A stretch of 64,000 nt of DNA from contig NZ_JACJOD010000034.1 of assembly GCF_014695385.1 (NCBI RefSeq), positions 62,001 to 126,000 on the forward strand, in the 5' to 3' direction. The notes beneath the pieces were generated by a model. The model worked only from the letters and a program-made list of their open reading frames with translations. It was not told where the DNA came from and made no database searches. The translations under genes were made by a program, and so were the position numbers. Every line of letters begins with the position of its first letter. Within the stretch, counting starts at the first letter, position 1. Shown here piece after piece: positions 53,753 to 64,000 of the stretch. This DNA is from Trichocoleus sp. FACHB-46 (GTDB lineage Bacteria; Cyanobacteriota; Cyanobacteriia; FACHB-46).

Positions 53753-56700
53753 ATGAGAGGGACAGCTCTTTCGAGCAAGGCGATCATTCGTCTAAGTTTA
53801 TTGACCACTGCTGTAGGAGCGCTGGGCATTACGGCTCCTGTGCACGGCACTGAGGTGCTTCAGCCCTCAATACAATCTCAATCCTTACAGCTACCAGAGC
53901 CTCCAGGGCAGCCTGCTGGAGTTTCATTTATCTCTACAGACTCGATCCAGTTTGATCCGGACAAAACTGGTTTTGCGATCGCGAATTCTTCTGAACTAGC
54001 AGAGTTTCAAAGCGAACCTAGCTCAAACATCGGTGACGCTAAGCCCTCAACTTTGATTGCTCCTGTACCTAGCGGGGAGTTGCCGCCACTCACCGCGCAG
54101 ACGACTGAAAATTCCCCAGAATCTCAAAGTCCTGAGGCATCAGAAAACCCAGCTAGTAGTGGCCCAACGAGTCCAGCCAGCAGCTCCCCTGACGCTACGG
54201 TCCCCACTCTGCCAGCAGTTAGCTCTGACAAAACCAGCGCGATTCGCCTAGAAATCGCTTCGGTTGATGACCCTCGTGTGATTGCTGATGGTCGTTCTAT
54301 CGTGACGCTGCAAGGTCGCCTCTTAAATGAGCAAGGCGAATTACTTCCGATCAACGCGATCGCCACGCTCACGGCTAGCGCAGGTCAGTTTGTCGGAGCC
54401 GATCAAGACCGCGATCGCCCTGGTTTTCAGGTTGTGGTGCAGCAAGGGCAGTTCACCGCTCAACTGCAATCAACGCTAGAAGCCCAGAAAGTAAGAGTTC
54501 GAGCGGCTGTAGACCTAAAAGACGAGTCGGAGCGATCGCCAGAGACCGAAGCTTTACTGCAACCGACTGGAGGACTTGTCACTTCTACTTGGCAACCAGA
54601 AGAACTCGAAGCCTATACCCAGGTTGAGTTCATTACGAACCTACGTCCCTCCTTGGTCACGGGTTCGGTCAATCTGCGAATTGGGCCAGGGGGCACCGAC
54701 TTTTATGACAGTTTTCGCGACTTTTTAGACCCAGAACTGCTGGATGATGACACTCGCGTTGATGTGAATGCGGCGGTGTTTGGCATTGGTGCAGTCGGGG
54801 AGTGGTTGTTTACTGGAGCCTATAACAGCCAGCGATCGCTGAACGAAACTTGCGATGGCACTAATCGACTCTTCCGAGATATCCAGTTTTGTGAGCAGAA
54901 CTATCCAGTTTACGGCGACAGTTCTACCTCGACTTATCTCACGCCTTCTACCGATAGTGTGTATCTCCGCTTTGAGCGCACGTCTCCCGTGGCAGGAGCA
55001 GAGCCAGACTACGGCATGTGGGGCGATTACAACACCCTAGAGTTTGCTCGAACTTCGCAGTTGTTCACGGCGACGAATCGGCAGTTACATGGCTTTAAGG
55101 GCAACTACAACCTGGGCAATCTGCAAGCCACGCTGTTGTATGGCAACAACATCCAAGGGTTTCAGCGAGATACTTTGGTGCCAGATGGGACCAGTGGTTA
55201 CTACTTCTTGTCTCGGCGCTTAGTCATCCCTGGCAGCGAAAACGTTTTTCTCGAAACCGAAGAAATTAATCGTCCGGGCACCGTCCTAGAACGCAAATCT
55301 CTAAATCGCGGCCCTGATTACGAAATTGACTACGATCGCGGCTCTTTGATATTCCGTCGTCCGATTCTGGCGGTGGAGCTGAACCCTCTAGGCCAAAGCT
55401 TAGTTCGTCGCATTGTCGTCACCTACCAGCACGAAACCGCTGGCGACGGCGATACCAATCTCTACGCCGGACGACTCCAGTACAACTTCTCACGAGAGTT
55501 CGATCGCGAAAGTTGGACAGGGTTTAGCTATCTACGCGAAGACCAAGGGGCACAAGACTTTGAACTGTACGGCCTGGATTTCTTCTTTCCCCTCGGCACT
55601 GATGGGCAACTGGTGGGTGAGGTGGCGCGCTCTAATTATGACTCGCTATTTCGCGGCAACCTCACAGGATCGGCCTATCGCCTAGAACTTTCCGGCAAGA
55701 TCACCTCCGCGATCGCAGGCCAAGCTTACTATCGCTCGGTGGATGAAGGCTTCAATAACAACGCCACGGTGAGTTTCACGCCGGGACAAACCCGCTACGG
55801 TGCGGCATTAGCCACAGCCCTGAGCGACACCACAAAGCTCAGCTTCTTGTTCGATCGCGAAACCAACTACGGGATTGCGCCACTGGTACGCACCACCATT
55901 CCAGATTTGTTTAACCCTGCACCTGAGCCGATTCCAGGGAGCGCGGTCAACAATACCTTAACTACCTTCAGTGCAGGCATTCAGCAAAAGCTCGGCTCCG
56001 CAGATGTAAGCCTGGAATGGCTGAACCGCGATCGCGAAGACCGAGCTACCCCCGAACTCTTTGAGGGTGACGCTAGCCAACTGGTCTCTCGCTTCGGTCT
56101 GCCCTTAACGGAAAGCTTAACTTTCAAAGCCCAAAATGAACTGAATCTAGGCGACATTGACCCCCTTTATCCCGATCGCACCACCTTCGGCTTAGATTGG
56201 GCGGCTTATCCGGGTGTGACAGTTCGCTTAGCGCATCAATTCTCCTCCGGTGGCTTGTTGGGAGACACTTCCATTACCAGTCTCGATACGATTCTGGAGC
56301 ATTACTTCTCAGAAAACACCAGCATCACTGGACGCTATTCGGTTTTAAGCGGCTTCAATGGTTTTACTGGACAAGGGGCAGTTGGATTGAATCACCGCTG
56401 GGCGATCGCTCCTGGCTTGCGTCTGAACTTGAGCTATGAGCATATCTTTAGCAACTTATTTGGACGTACTGCCGCCGGAGAACGCTTTGCCCAACCCTTT
56501 GCTACAGGGCAAGGGGCTGCGGCATTAGGGTTGCTCTCTGGCGATAGTTATGGTGTAGGTCTGGAATACACCGACAACCCCAATCTCAAAGCCAGCGCCC
56601 GCTTTGAGCATCGCACCTCGTCAGCGGGAAGCAATACGGTGATTTCCGCCGCTGCCGCTGGGAAAGTTTCCCCTGCCCTTACGGCATTAGCGCGTTACCA

Positions 56701-57367
56701 ACAAGCCAGCGCTTCCAACCAACTTTTAGCAGTTTTGGGAGATACAGCCAATCTCAAGCTGGGTCTGGCCTACCGCGATCCTCGAAGCGATCGCTTTAAT
56801 GCTCTGCTGCGCTATGAGTACCGCCTTAACCCTGCTACTTCCCCAGAAACCTTTCTGTTTGGGCGACGCGATGATGACGCCACTGATCACTTATTTGCCG
56901 CAGAAGCCATTTACGCTCCCGATTGGCGCTGGGAGTTCTACGGTAAGTACGCGCTACGAAACAGCACCTCCTACCGCGCCCAAGACTTATCCAACACCAA
57001 CACCATTTCTTTGGCGCAATTACGCACCACTTACCGCTTGGGCTATCGCATGGATGTAGTTGGAGAAGTCCGTTGGCTCACTCAGCCTGCCACCGACTAC
57101 AGCGAACTGGGTTGGGTGGTGGAAGCGGGCTACTATCTCACCCCAAATCTACGACTGGCCGCTGGGTATAGTTTCGGTGATATAGATGATCGCGACTTCA
57201 ACGGCGCTCGTTCTCGCGGTGGCCTGTACTTGGGCTTAAACCTAAAACTAAATGAACTGTTTGATGGCTTTGGTCTGCAAAAAACTACTCCCCGTCAGCA
57301 GCAGGAATCCCAAGTGAACCCGACGGCCTTGGCTCCCGTTGCGCCCATGCCAAACACCAACCCATAG
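53753..57367 (+). CDS. Outer-membrane beta-barrel protein with Ig-like periplasmic domain
   Basis: From ATG 53753 the protein has 1204 residues and a signal peptide (IIRLSLLTTAVGALGITAPV). A Pro/Ser-rich stretch follows, then an invasin/Big-like Ig domain (about 160-260; AIRLEIASVDDPRVIADGRS), and a large C-terminal beta-barrel region (about 285-1190) of alternating, aromatic-rich strands such as TLLYGNNIQGFQRDTL, REDQGAQDFELYGLDFFFP, LRLNLSYEHIFSNLF and LRLAAGYSFGD. No plug domain or TonB box is seen. It could anchor or export the DUF11 partners on either side, which are 257 and 40 bases away. Confidence 0.75.
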   Translation: MRGTALSSKAIIRLSLLTTAVGALGITAPVHGTEVLQPSIQSQSLQLPEPPGQPAGVSFISTDSIQFDPDKTGFAIANSSELAEFQSEPSSNIGDAKPSTLIAPVPSGELPPLTAQTTENSPESQSPEASENPASSGPTSPASSSPDATVPTLPAVSSDKTSAIRLEIASVDDPRVIADGRSIVTLQGRLLNEQGELLPINAIATLTASAGQFVGADQDRDRPGFQVVVQQGQFTAQLQSTLEAQKVRVRAAVDLKDESERSPETEALLQPTGGLVTSTWQPEELEAYTQVEFITNLRPSLVTGSVNLRIGPGGTDFYDSFRDFLDPELLDDDTRVDVNAAVFGIGAVGEWLFTGAYNSQRSLNETCDGTNRLFRDIQFCEQNYPVYGDSSTSTYLTPSTDSVYLRFERTSPVAGAEPDYGMWGDYNTLEFARTSQLFTATNRQLHGFKGNYNLGNLQATLLYGNNIQGFQRDTLVPDGTSGYYFLSRRLVIPGSENVFLETEEINRPGTVLERKSLNRGPDYEIDYDRGSLIFRRPILAVELNPLGQSLVRRIVVTYQHETAGDGDTNLYAGRLQYNFSREFDRESWTGFSYLREDQGAQDFELYGLDFFFPLGTDGQLVGEVARSNYDSLFRGNLTGSAYRLELSGKITSAIAGQAYYRSVDEGFNNNATVSFTPGQTRYGAALATALSDTTKLSFLFDRETNYGIAPLVRTTIPDLFNPAPEPIPGSAVNNTLTTFSAGIQQKLGSADVSLEWLNRDREDRATPELFEGDASQLVSRFGLPLTESLTFKAQNELNLGDIDPLYPDRTTFGLDWAAYPGVTVRLAHQFSSGGLLGDTSITSLDTILEHYFSENTSITGRYSVLSGFNGFTGQGAVGLNHRWAIAPGLRLNLSYEHIFSNLFGRTAAGERFAQPFATGQGAAALGLLSGDSYGVGLEYTDNPNLKASARFEHRTSSAGSNTVISAAAAGKVSPALTALARYQQASASNQLLAVLGDTANLKLGLAYRDPRSDRFNALLRYEYRLNPATSPETFLFGRRDDDATDHLFAAEAIYAPDWRWEFYGKYALRNSTSYRAQDLSNTNTISLAQLRTTYRLGYRMDVVGEVRWLTQPATDYSELGWVVEAGYYLTPNLRLAAGYSFGDIDDRDFNGARSRGGLYLGLNLKLNELFDGFGLQKTTPRQQQESQVNPTALAPVAPMPNTNP

Positions 57368-57407
57368 CACCGCTAGCAACCAGTCAGAGGAGTGAATTAA
57401 TTTAGCT

Positions 57408-60224
57408 ATGTCTGCCGTACCCGCACTGCGTCGCCTAACTCGCGTAGCCCTCGTCATTCCCTTCGTTGTAGCTAGCCTCGAACCCTTTACAGAAAAAGCT
57501 TCCGCCCAAGCAACTTCCCTTGGATCCAAATGTCCAGCCGGTACCATTCTGAGTTCTGACAACTTAGTTTTTAATGGTAACTACAACATCCTAGGCGGGG
57601 GCTCTGAGCCAAACATTAACCCCGCCGCAGGCTTTAGGAGTGATTTGCCCTATCGAGGCGATGCGGTTTATCCCGACGACCGAGGAGTGAATGGTCCTTT
57701 GGGACCAAGGGGGCCCCTAGGCGGCATCTCCATTCAGACTGGGCCAGTTATCTATGCCAATGGCGTTGTAGTCAGTAGGCAAGCAACTCCGGTTTTTCCA
57801 GGCGACCCTGAGAATGGTGCACCACCATCCAACACATTTCTTTATTCCAATCCCAACGAAGATTTACAGGGAAACCGTATCGAACGTACACCGGGACGGG
57901 GACAATTCATAAATCCGACTATTTGGCAGCAAACAGTAACGGTTACTCCCAACACGACCTATAACTTTATTGCCTACTTTGATAATCTACTGAGCGCTAC
58001 CGCTAACGCCGAAGCAGCTAATCCACAAATTCAATTACAGATTAAACGGGGGATCACTGCCTCTGACCTGGGTCCGCAAATTTCTGTGCCTCGCAGCGTG
58101 CCCAATGGGTTAGGGGGTGAATGGCTACCTGTGCAATTCTCGTTTACGACGCTGCCGACGGATACCAGCATCACTTTGGCGATCGTCGATCGTGCCAATA
58201 CCGTGAATGGGGATGATTTCGGTCATACCGCGATCGGGCTGCGACAGTGCCTTCCGAACATCGGCATAGCCAAAGCAGCGGGCACAGCGGTTAGCAATCC
58301 CGATGGCACTTTTACCGTGCCCTACAGCCTCACCGTCCGTAACTATGGAACCGATGCTATCACCAATTTGCAAGTTACAGACGACCTAGCTACAACTTTT
58401 GCCAACGCGGCTGGCTTTGTCGTTTCTGGAGCCCAAAGCCCAACATTAAGCGTCAACCCCAACTTTAATGGCAGTAGCGATCGCAATATCCTCGCGCCTG
58501 GCAATACGCTAGCCGCAACCGGGCAACCAGGTGACACCGCTACCATTACCTTCAACGTCACCATTACGCCCGGAGCGGGTCCCCAAGGATTGGGTCCTTT
58601 CAACAACAGCGCGATCGCCACTGGGAATGCAGGCAACACCACTGTGCAAGATACGTCTGATGCAGGCACCAACCCTGACCCGAATGGCAATGGTATCCCA
58701 AATGAGCCCGGAGAAAATGACCCAACTCCAGTGACTCTTGTTGCCGCACCAAAGCTTGGCGTTGCTAAGCAAGCAGGGACAGTAGTTGACAATGGCAATG
58801 GGGTTTTCACCGTTCCCTATACCGTCACAGTCAGTAACCTGGGCAATGTACCAATCAATAGCCTGCAATTAGCCGAGAACCTGACGGAAACATTTGGACC
58901 TCCTAGCACTTTCACGGTTGCCGCTGCCCCAACGAGTTCTACCTTGGCAGTCAACCCTGCTTTTAACGGCAACAGTGACTCCAATCTCTTAGCTGCCAAT
59001 CAAACTTTGGCAGTTGGGCAGAGTGCTACCGTGACTTTTAGTGTTCAGGTTACAGCGAATGGTCAGCTAGGTCCTTTCAACAACACAGTTGTAGGCACCG
59101 GTACTGGGCCAGGAGGGATACCAGCTCAAGATGAATCCACCAATGGCACAAATCCTGACCCCAATAGTGATACCATCCCCGAGGAAAGACAACCAACTGT
59201 GGTTAGCCTTGGCGAAACTCCCAAGCTTGGTGTTGCGAAACAAGCAGGCGCAGTGGTTAACAGCGGTAACGGCGTGTTTACTGTGCCTTACACCGTCACC
59301 GTCAGCAACCTGGGCAATGTCCCCATCAATAATCTGCAACTCGTCGAAAACCTCACCAGCACGTTTGGGCCTCCCACTACCTTCACCATTGCTGCGGCTC
59401 CCACCAGCCCCACTCTAGCGGTTAACTCTGCTTTTAACGGCAACAGTGACTCCAATCTTTTAGCGGGCACTACTAATTTAGCGGTGGGACAAACTGCCAC
59501 GGTTACCTTTAGCGTTCAGGTGACAACGAATGGTCAGCCTGGCCCCTTTAGCAATACGGTCACAGGTAGTGGTACTAGCCCAGGAGGAACGCTAATCACG
59601 GATGAATCGACCAATGGTACCAACCCTGACCCCAACGGCGATACTAATCCCGATGAAGACCAACCGACTCCCGTTCAGCCAGAACCACTTCCTGTAGGAG
59701 AGCCCCAACTGCGCTTACTCAAACGAATTACAGCCGTAGAACAAGGAGGCAGAACTCAAACGTTCGATCGCTTTGTGGATGATCCTGCTGATACCACCGA
59801 TACGGCTCCTGGCTGGACTCAACTGTCTCCGGTTGGCGAGGTCAATCTACCAACTTCGCTGTCTTTACGTAGTGGAGATTCAGTTGAATATACGCTTTAC
59901 TTCCTGTCTGATGGCACAGCTCCTGCAACCGCTGCCAGCCTCTGCGATCCCATTCCTACTAGAACCACCTTTGCCCGCGATCGCTTTGGTACAGGTAGTG
60001 GGTTACAGCTGAACCGAGCCAGCGCCGAGAAATCGCTGACGAATAGTGCTGACACCGATGAGGGAAATTTCTTTACGCCTTTAGCGCCTTTACCCAATGG
60101 CAATGCTTGCCCGACTAATGCCCAGGCCAATGCCAACGGCTCTGTCATTGTCAACTTAGGAGAAATTTCTAATACTCCTGGCCAAAACTTTGGCTTTGTG
60201 CGCTTCCGCGTCAGGATTGATTAG
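57408..60224 (+). CDS. Large secreted DUF11 repeat protein
   Basis: The 938-residue protein has a signal peptide (RVALVIPFVVASLEPF, cleavage near ASAQ at 30-33), a jelly-roll-like N-terminal part (about 40-280; TTYNFIAYFDNL), and four DUF11 modules at about 284-443, 447-600, 604-758 and 765-938. Modules two and three are very alike (PKLGVAKQAG, FTVPYTVTVSNLGNVPIN, TSSTLAVNPAFNGNSDSNLL). Linkers carry Asp/Asn-rich calcium-type loops (GTNPDPNGDTNPDEDQPTP). A Shine-Dalgarno GAGGAG precedes ATG 57408. With the barrel protein 40 bases upstream it forms one transcription unit. Likely a surface-exposed adhesin or matrix protein; the function is inferred. Confidence 0.85.
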   Translation: MSAVPALRRLTRVALVIPFVVASLEPFTEKASAQATSLGSKCPAGTILSSDNLVFNGNYNILGGGSEPNINPAAGFRSDLPYRGDAVYPDDRGVNGPLGPRGPLGGISIQTGPVIYANGVVVSRQATPVFPGDPENGAPPSNTFLYSNPNEDLQGNRIERTPGRGQFINPTIWQQTVTVTPNTTYNFIAYFDNLLSATANAEAANPQIQLQIKRGITASDLGPQISVPRSVPNGLGGEWLPVQFSFTTLPTDTSITLAIVDRANTVNGDDFGHTAIGLRQCLPNIGIAKAAGTAVSNPDGTFTVPYSLTVRNYGTDAITNLQVTDDLATTFANAAGFVVSGAQSPTLSVNPNFNGSSDRNILAPGNTLAATGQPGDTATITFNVTITPGAGPQGLGPFNNSAIATGNAGNTTVQDTSDAGTNPDPNGNGIPNEPGENDPTPVTLVAAPKLGVAKQAGTVVDNGNGVFTVPYTVTVSNLGNVPINSLQLAENLTETFGPPSTFTVAAAPTSSTLAVNPAFNGNSDSNLLAANQTLAVGQSATVTFSVQVTANGQLGPFNNTVVGTGTGPGGIPAQDESTNGTNPDPNSDTIPEERQPTVVSLGETPKLGVAKQAGAVVNSGNGVFTVPYTVTVSNLGNVPINNLQLVENLTSTFGPPTTFTIAAAPTSPTLAVNSAFNGNSDSNLLAGTTNLAVGQTATVTFSVQVTTNGQPGPFSNTVTGSGTSPGGTLITDESTNGTNPDPNGDTNPDEDQPTPVQPEPLPVGEPQLRLLKRITAVEQGGRTQTFDRFVDDPADTTDTAPGWTQLSPVGEVNLPTSLSLRSGDSVEYTLYFLSDGTAPATAASLCDPIPTRTTFARDRFGTGSGLQLNRASAEKSLTNSADTDEGNFFTPLAPLPNGNACPTNAQANANGSVIVNLGEISNTPGQNFGFVRFRVRID
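58740..59690 (+). repeat. Tandem DUF11 module duplication within the repeat protein
   Basis: Two roughly 470-bp stretches (about 58748-59215 and 59219-59690) encode near-identical DUF11 modules ending in Asp/Asn-rich linkers. This points to a recent unequal exchange inside the gene. Confidence 0.7.
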
Positions 60225-60491
60225 GTTAGGTAGCGATCGCCCAACTAAAACATCTAATCCAAACGCTTGATGTATGTATTTCTTTACAGATTAAGTAAAG
60301 AATATAACAGCTTAAATGTAACCGTACGGTAACGACTGGGCATGATTAAAAGATGGTTAGTCCTCACTTCTGCACTCGCGAGATTGAGCTACACCAGCCT
60401 GAGCGTATTACTAACCTAAACAGCTTGTGGGACCATTGCTTGTGTCTATGTCGTCAATCACGTCAATAAGCTGAACACTGAGGAACGGGCT

Positions 60492-61331
60492 TTGAAACGG
60501 ACTTGGGTGCAATTACTTCTCCTATTCGTATTAGGAATTAGCCTGCTGACCATTGCTGACTTGGCGATCGCCCAATCCTTAAAGGTGCGGGTGAATCGTT
60601 GGTTGGAGGTGCGGCAGATTCAAGGGACAGTCAGCCTCTACCAAGGCCAAAAATCTCAACCCGCTCGCAATGGCAGTCGCATTCAAGCCGTAGGAGAGGG
60701 CATTCAAACGGGCGCGAAGTCTAGTGCAGTTTTAGCCGTAGATACTGGCATTGGTTTCATTAAAGTTGCAGAAAATACAAACATCCGCGTACTACAGCTA
60801 GAGCGGCTAGCGACTGGCGGCCAAGTCACCAAGCTGCAAGTGACCGGAGGACAAGCCCGCCTCCAAGTGAGAAAGTTTACCAATCCAGCGTCCCGCCTAG
60901 AAATCCTCTCCCCCGCTGGTTTAAGCGCAGTCCGTGGCACTGAGTTCGGGGTGAGTGTGCAACCAGACGGTAAAACTGGGGTTGCCACCTTGGAAGGTAA
61001 AGTGGCTGCGATCGCTCAAGGAGCCAGCGTGCCGATCCAAGCTGGGTTTCAAAGTTTAGTCATCCCTGGAGAAGCCCCCTTACCCCCAACGCCCTTACGG
61101 GAAGACACGCGGTTGCAACTCCAAGTTCTAGAGGCCGTTGGCAACAACCAAGCTCAAATTGCTGGTCAGGTGGATGTTGTTAATCTGGTATTAGTGAATG
61201 ATCAACCCCTGAGCCTCGATCGCGAAGGTCAGTTTGATGTCAGAGTTGCACTGCCGCGAGAGCGCCGGATTCGGGCCGTAGTCAGAACTCCCTTGGGGAA
61301 ACAGCAAATTTATGAATTGGCAGTTCCGTGA
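60492..61331 (+). CDS. FecR-domain periplasmic protein
   Basis: The 279-residue protein starts at TTG 60492 with GAGGAA about 7 bases before it. A signal peptide ([20 protein letters not shown]) is followed by a FecR domain (about 40-185; [59 protein letters not shown]) and a beta-rich C-terminus ([20 protein letters not shown]). It has no membrane anchor of its own. It overlaps the CHASE2 kinase gene by 20 bases, so they are translationally coupled. FecR-CHASE2 pairs recur in cyanobacteria; the FecR domain may sense or relay a periplasmic signal to the kinase. Confidence 0.88.
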   Translation: MKRTWVQLLLLFVLGISLLTIADLAIAQSLKVRVNRWLEVRQIQGTVSLYQGQKSQPARNGSRIQAVGEGIQTGAKSSAVLAVDTGIGFIKVAENTNIRVLQLERLATGGQVTKLQVTGGQARLQVRKFTNPASRLEILSPAGLSAVRGTEFGVSVQPDGKTGVATLEGKVAAIAQGASVPIQAGFQSLVIPGEAPLPPTPLREDTRLQLQVLEAVGNNQAQIAGQVDVVNLVLVNDQPLSLDREGQFDVRVALPRERRIRAVVRTPLGKQQIYELAVP

Positions 61332-64000
61332 ATGGGGGTTGCGACTGTTACCTGGTGGCATCACTGCTCTCCTTGTGGTTGGTCTACTAGAAGTAGGAGC
61401 TTGGCAGCCTTTAGAGCAATTATCCTATCGGTTGTTATTTCGCTTGCGGGGGGACCAAGCCTGGGATGAGCGCGTGGTCATCGTCGCGATCGATGAACCT
61501 AGTATCAAAAAATTTGGTCTCTTTCCTTGGCCTCGCCAGTACCACACGCAGTTATTGCAGCGATTAACGAAAGCCGAACCCAGCGCGATCGCCTTTGATG
61601 TGGTTTTGTCAGAACCCAGCCCGCAAGATGCCCAATTAGCAGCCGCAATGCAGGAACAAGGCCAAGTTCTGTTAGCCCAAGGATGGGACTATCTTGGCGC
61701 TCTCTTGCATATTAGTCCCCCCTTAAAGACTGCTGCACTTGATGTCGGCCATGTACTCAAACAAGAAGATGCCGACGGTGTCACTCGCAGTATTAAACCC
61801 CAAGTCAGAGGAGTGCTAGCTCTGGGTTTAGCGACGGTGCAAGTATATTCCTTAGTTCAGGAACCTGTCCGCCTCCCACCTTTAGACCAACCACTTTGGG
61901 TCAATTGGCCTGGTTCAGTGCGTGGCCTCAAGCACTACTCCTATGCAGCCGTCTTAGCGGGACAAGTGCCTGACACGGCTTTCCAGGGCAAAATTGTCTT
62001 AGTCGGCATGACTGCGATCGGCTTTGATCCCCTGCCTACTCCCTTCAATCGCAATCCCTCTGCTAGTGGTGTTCATCTCCATGCTGCTGTGGTCAGTAAT
62101 CTGTTGCAGCAAAATTGGCTATACCGTCCGGCTCAAGGCTGGAGTTGGTTGTTACTAGTTGCTGGACCTGGCCTCAGTTGGATCCTGAGTCGTGGGAATA
62201 CCAGTCAGCAAATTGGCATCTGGATCGGTGCTTGTTTGAGCTGGGGTATGGTCAGCCTGCTACTGTTTGAAGCAGGTTACTGGGTGCCAGTGGCAGCTCC
62301 TTTGGTCCTAGCTACGGTAACCACAGGAGCTGTCGTTCTGCACGATCGCCTCAGGGTTAACTCCTTGCTAAAAGCAAGAAGTGAGTTTCTGGCAACGATG
62401 AGCCACGAAATTCGGACACCAATGAATGCCGTGATTGGGATGACAGGGTTGTTGCTGGATACACCATTGACCGAGCAACAGCGGGACTTTGTGGAAACGA
62501 TCCGCAGCAGTGGCGACGCCCTCCTGACCATTATTAATGACATTCTGGACTTCTCTAAGATTGAGTCAGGCAAGTTAGAGCTAGAGGAGCAACCATTCCA
62601 ACTACGCACCTGCATTGAAGAGTGCCTGGATCTGCTTGCTGCCAGAGCTTCGGAGAAAAATTTAGAGCTAGCGTACTGGATTGATCCAGAAGTGCCTCAG
62701 TACTTGGTCGGCGACATCACCCGTATTCGGCAGATCTTGGTTAATTTGCTGAGTAACGCAGTCAAGTTTACTCACGCTGGAGAAGTCGTGGTTTCAGTTA
62801 AGGCGGGGGTAGCCACCCATTCACGATTGCAGCGGATTGATCGGCGACAGACACCAAAAGACAGCAGCAAAAAATATGAGATCTGCTTTGCGGTCAAAGA
62901 TACAGGCATTGGTATTCCACCCGATCGCCTCGATCGTTTGTTTAAATCCTTCAGCCAAGCGGACTCTTCTACCACGCGCCAATATGGTGGAACTGGGCTA
63001 GGTCTCGTGATCAGTCAACGGCTCACCCAGATGATGGGGGGGCGCATGTGGGTAGAAACTCAGTTAAATCAAGGTTCAACATTCTATTTCACCTTTTTAG
63101 CCCAAGCCGTACCAGAGCTAGTTCCCAGCCAAGTGGCATCCGCTCCAGATCAGTTGGCTGGCAAGCGATTGCTGATTGTGGATGACAACGCGACCAATCG
63201 CCAGATTTTGTCCTTGCAAGCGCAGTCTTGGGAGATGTTGCCTGAGACAGTTGAGTCTGGAGCGGCCACGCTCGATCGCCTACGGCAAGAAGTATTTGAT
63301 CTAGTCATTCTAGATATGCAGATGCCAGAGATGGATGGGGTCACGTTGGCAGGAGAAATTCGCAAGCTACCCGGATGCCAATACTTACCGTTGGTGATGC
63401 TTACATCTTTGGGTCGCCCAGAAGGTAATGCTCAGACGATCGCTGCCAAGTTTGCTGCCTTTTTAACAAAGCCAGTAAAACAAACACAGCTTTACAATGC
63501 GCTTTTGCAAGTGATGGGAGCCCAACCGATTCCGATTAGCGGTACTCAGCCAACTCCTACTTTTGATCGAGGCTTAGGCGATCGCCATCCCCTCCGCCTC
63601 CTACTGGCTGAGGACAATGTAGTTAACCAGAAAGTAGCCTTACGTCTGCTCGAAAAAATGGGTTACCGCGCCGATGTCGCTGGCAATGGCTTGGAAGTGC
63701 TAGACGCGCTGCATCGTCAAACCTATGATGTCGTGCTGATGGATGTGCAAATGCCCGAAATGGATGGTTTGATGGCGACTCGGCATATCTGTCGATTATG
63801 GTCACCGAGCCAGCGACCGCGACTAGTCGCCATGACCGCTAATGCTATGCAGGGCGATCGCGAAGCCTGTCTCCGGGCAGGAATGGACGACTATATCACT
63901 AAACCGATTCGGACCGAAGAATTAATTCAGGCGTTACTCCGCTGTCCACCTCAGGCAGGCTTAGAAACACATGAGTCAACCGTAGAATCTACAGTCGTGA
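61312..64000 (+). CDS. CHASE2 hybrid histidine kinase with two receivers (3' end outside window)
   Basis: Starts at ATG 61312, inside the end of the FecR gene, and stays open to base 64000, giving 896 residues. Order: membrane helix (about 13-28), periplasmic CHASE2 domain (about 40-265; [37 protein letters not shown]), three further helices (about 275-340), HisKA with His365 in [14 protein letters not shown], HATPase ([24 protein letters not shown]), receiver 1 (Asp668 in [13 protein letters not shown]) and receiver 2 (Asp811 in [13 protein letters not shown]). The ends of such kinases often carry an Hpt domain, not visible here. A multi-step phosphorelay is expected. Confidence 0.93.
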   Translation, partial: MNWQFREWGLRLLPGGITALLVVGLLEVGAWQPLEQLSYRLLFRLRGDQAWDERVVIVAIDEPSIKKFGLFPWPRQYHTQLLQRLTKAEPSAIAFDVVLSEPSPQDAQLAAAMQEQGQVLLAQGWDYLGALLHISPPLKTAALDVGHVLKQEDADGVTRSIKPQVRGVLALGLATVQVYSLVQEPVRLPPLDQPLWVNWPGSVRGLKHYSYAAVLAGQVPDTAFQGKIVLVGMTAIGFDPLPTPFNRNPSASGVHLHAAVVSNLLQQNWLYRPAQGWSWLLLVAGPGLSWILSRGNTSQQIGIWIGACLSWGMVSLLLFEAGYWVPVAAPLVLATVTTGAVVLHDRLRVNSLLKARSEFLATMSHEIRTPMNAVIGMTGLLLDTPLTEQQRDFVETIRSSGDALLTIINDILDFSKIESGKLELEEQPFQLRTCIEECLDLLAARASEKNLELAYWIDPEVPQYLVGDITRIRQILVNLLSNAVKFTHAGEVVVSVKAGVATHSRLQRIDRRQTPKDSSKKYEICFAVKDTGIGIPPDRLDRLFKSFSQADSSTTRQYGGTGLGLVISQRLTQMMGGRMWVETQLNQGSTFYFTFLAQAVPELVPSQVASAPDQLAGKRLLIVDDNATNRQILSLQAQSWEMLPETVESGAATLDRLRQEVFDLVILDMQMPEMDGVTLAGEIRKLPGCQYLPLVMLTSLGRPEGNAQTIAAKFAAFLTKPVKQTQLYNALLQVMGAQPIPISGTQPTPTFDRGLGDRHPLRLLLAEDNVVNQKVALRLLEKMGYRADVAGNGLEVLDALHRQTYDVVLMDVQMPEMDGLMATRHICRLWSPSQRPRLVAMTANAMQGDREACLRAGMDDYITKPIRTEELIQALLRCPPQAGLETHESTVESTVV

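Noticed and set aside
60343-60420. 25-codon frame MIKRWLVLTSALARLSYTSL before FecR
   Set aside because: It looks like a short signal-like peptide but has no clear ribosome-binding site and may be chance.

Overview
The window is a 64 kb chromosomal segment from a cyanobacterium. The HIP1 octamer GCGATCGC is scattered throughout. The gene content is cyanobacterial: ndhL with its DUF3007 neighbour, a biliverdin-forming heme oxygenase, a CcaA-type carboxysomal carbonic anhydrase, a CPP1-like J protein, a HetZ-type regulator, and a tRNA-Leu(UAA) split by a group I intron. HetZ and a nitrogenase-associated C-terminal-domain protein point to a filamentous lineage. I cannot assign a genus, and the window does not show whether the organism makes heterocysts.

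Layout. 1-10 kb: a truncated repeat protein, a HAD phosphatase, a CNNM/CorC-like membrane protein, a glycine-zipper protein with ten 16-residue amphipathic repeats, mfd, and a small secreted protein. 10-21 kb: a membrane-anchored double hexapeptide-repeat (gamma-carbonic-anhydrase-like) protein, a CobW GTPase, heme oxygenase, treZ-treY (trehalose from glycogen or maltodextrin), an aminotransferase, yjbQ and a GlsB-like membrane protein. 21-26 kb: gyrB, miaA, a cold-shock/DUF1294 fusion and ccaA. 26.4-29.5 kb: an island containing a decayed transporter remnant, an AT-rich TIR-like gene of the kind found in antiviral systems, and a gene that seems to join a PD-(D/E)XK-type nuclease to a DnaX-tau-like C-terminus. 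29.5-36 kb: a UbiD-family decarboxylase, a RodZ-like protein, an HPPD-like dioxygenase (quinone/tocopherol ring supply), a second HAD protein and CPP1. 36-42 kb: an OmpR-type regulator, a REC-GAF-GAF histidine kinase, hetZ and a YciO/Sua5 protein. 42-50 kb: larC, two related small lipoproteins, a disulfide-reductase-like flavoprotein, a flippase-like membrane protein, an unknown protein and the split tRNA-Leu. 50.8-52.3 kb: the ndhL-DUF3007-trpA cluster. 52.5-64 kb: a surface cluster of a DUF11/SdrD-like protein, an Ig-plus-beta-barrel outer-membrane protein and a large DUF11 repeat protein, followed by FecR and a CHASE2 hybrid histidine kinase that runs off the window.

Two families of dispersed repeats stand out. 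One is a roughly 75 bp GC-rich element, four copies in both orientations between 8.7 and 20.3 kb. The other is a purine-rich GGATGAAGG-type tract, five copies, one of which lies in frame inside mfd and one of which forms the C-terminus of a secreted protein. A third, palindromic element sits in frame inside larC. The best candidates for an undescribed system are the TIR-like/nuclease-DnaX island and the DUF11-barrel-FecR-CHASE2 surface cluster. All functional calls come from reading motifs by eye; no database search was run.
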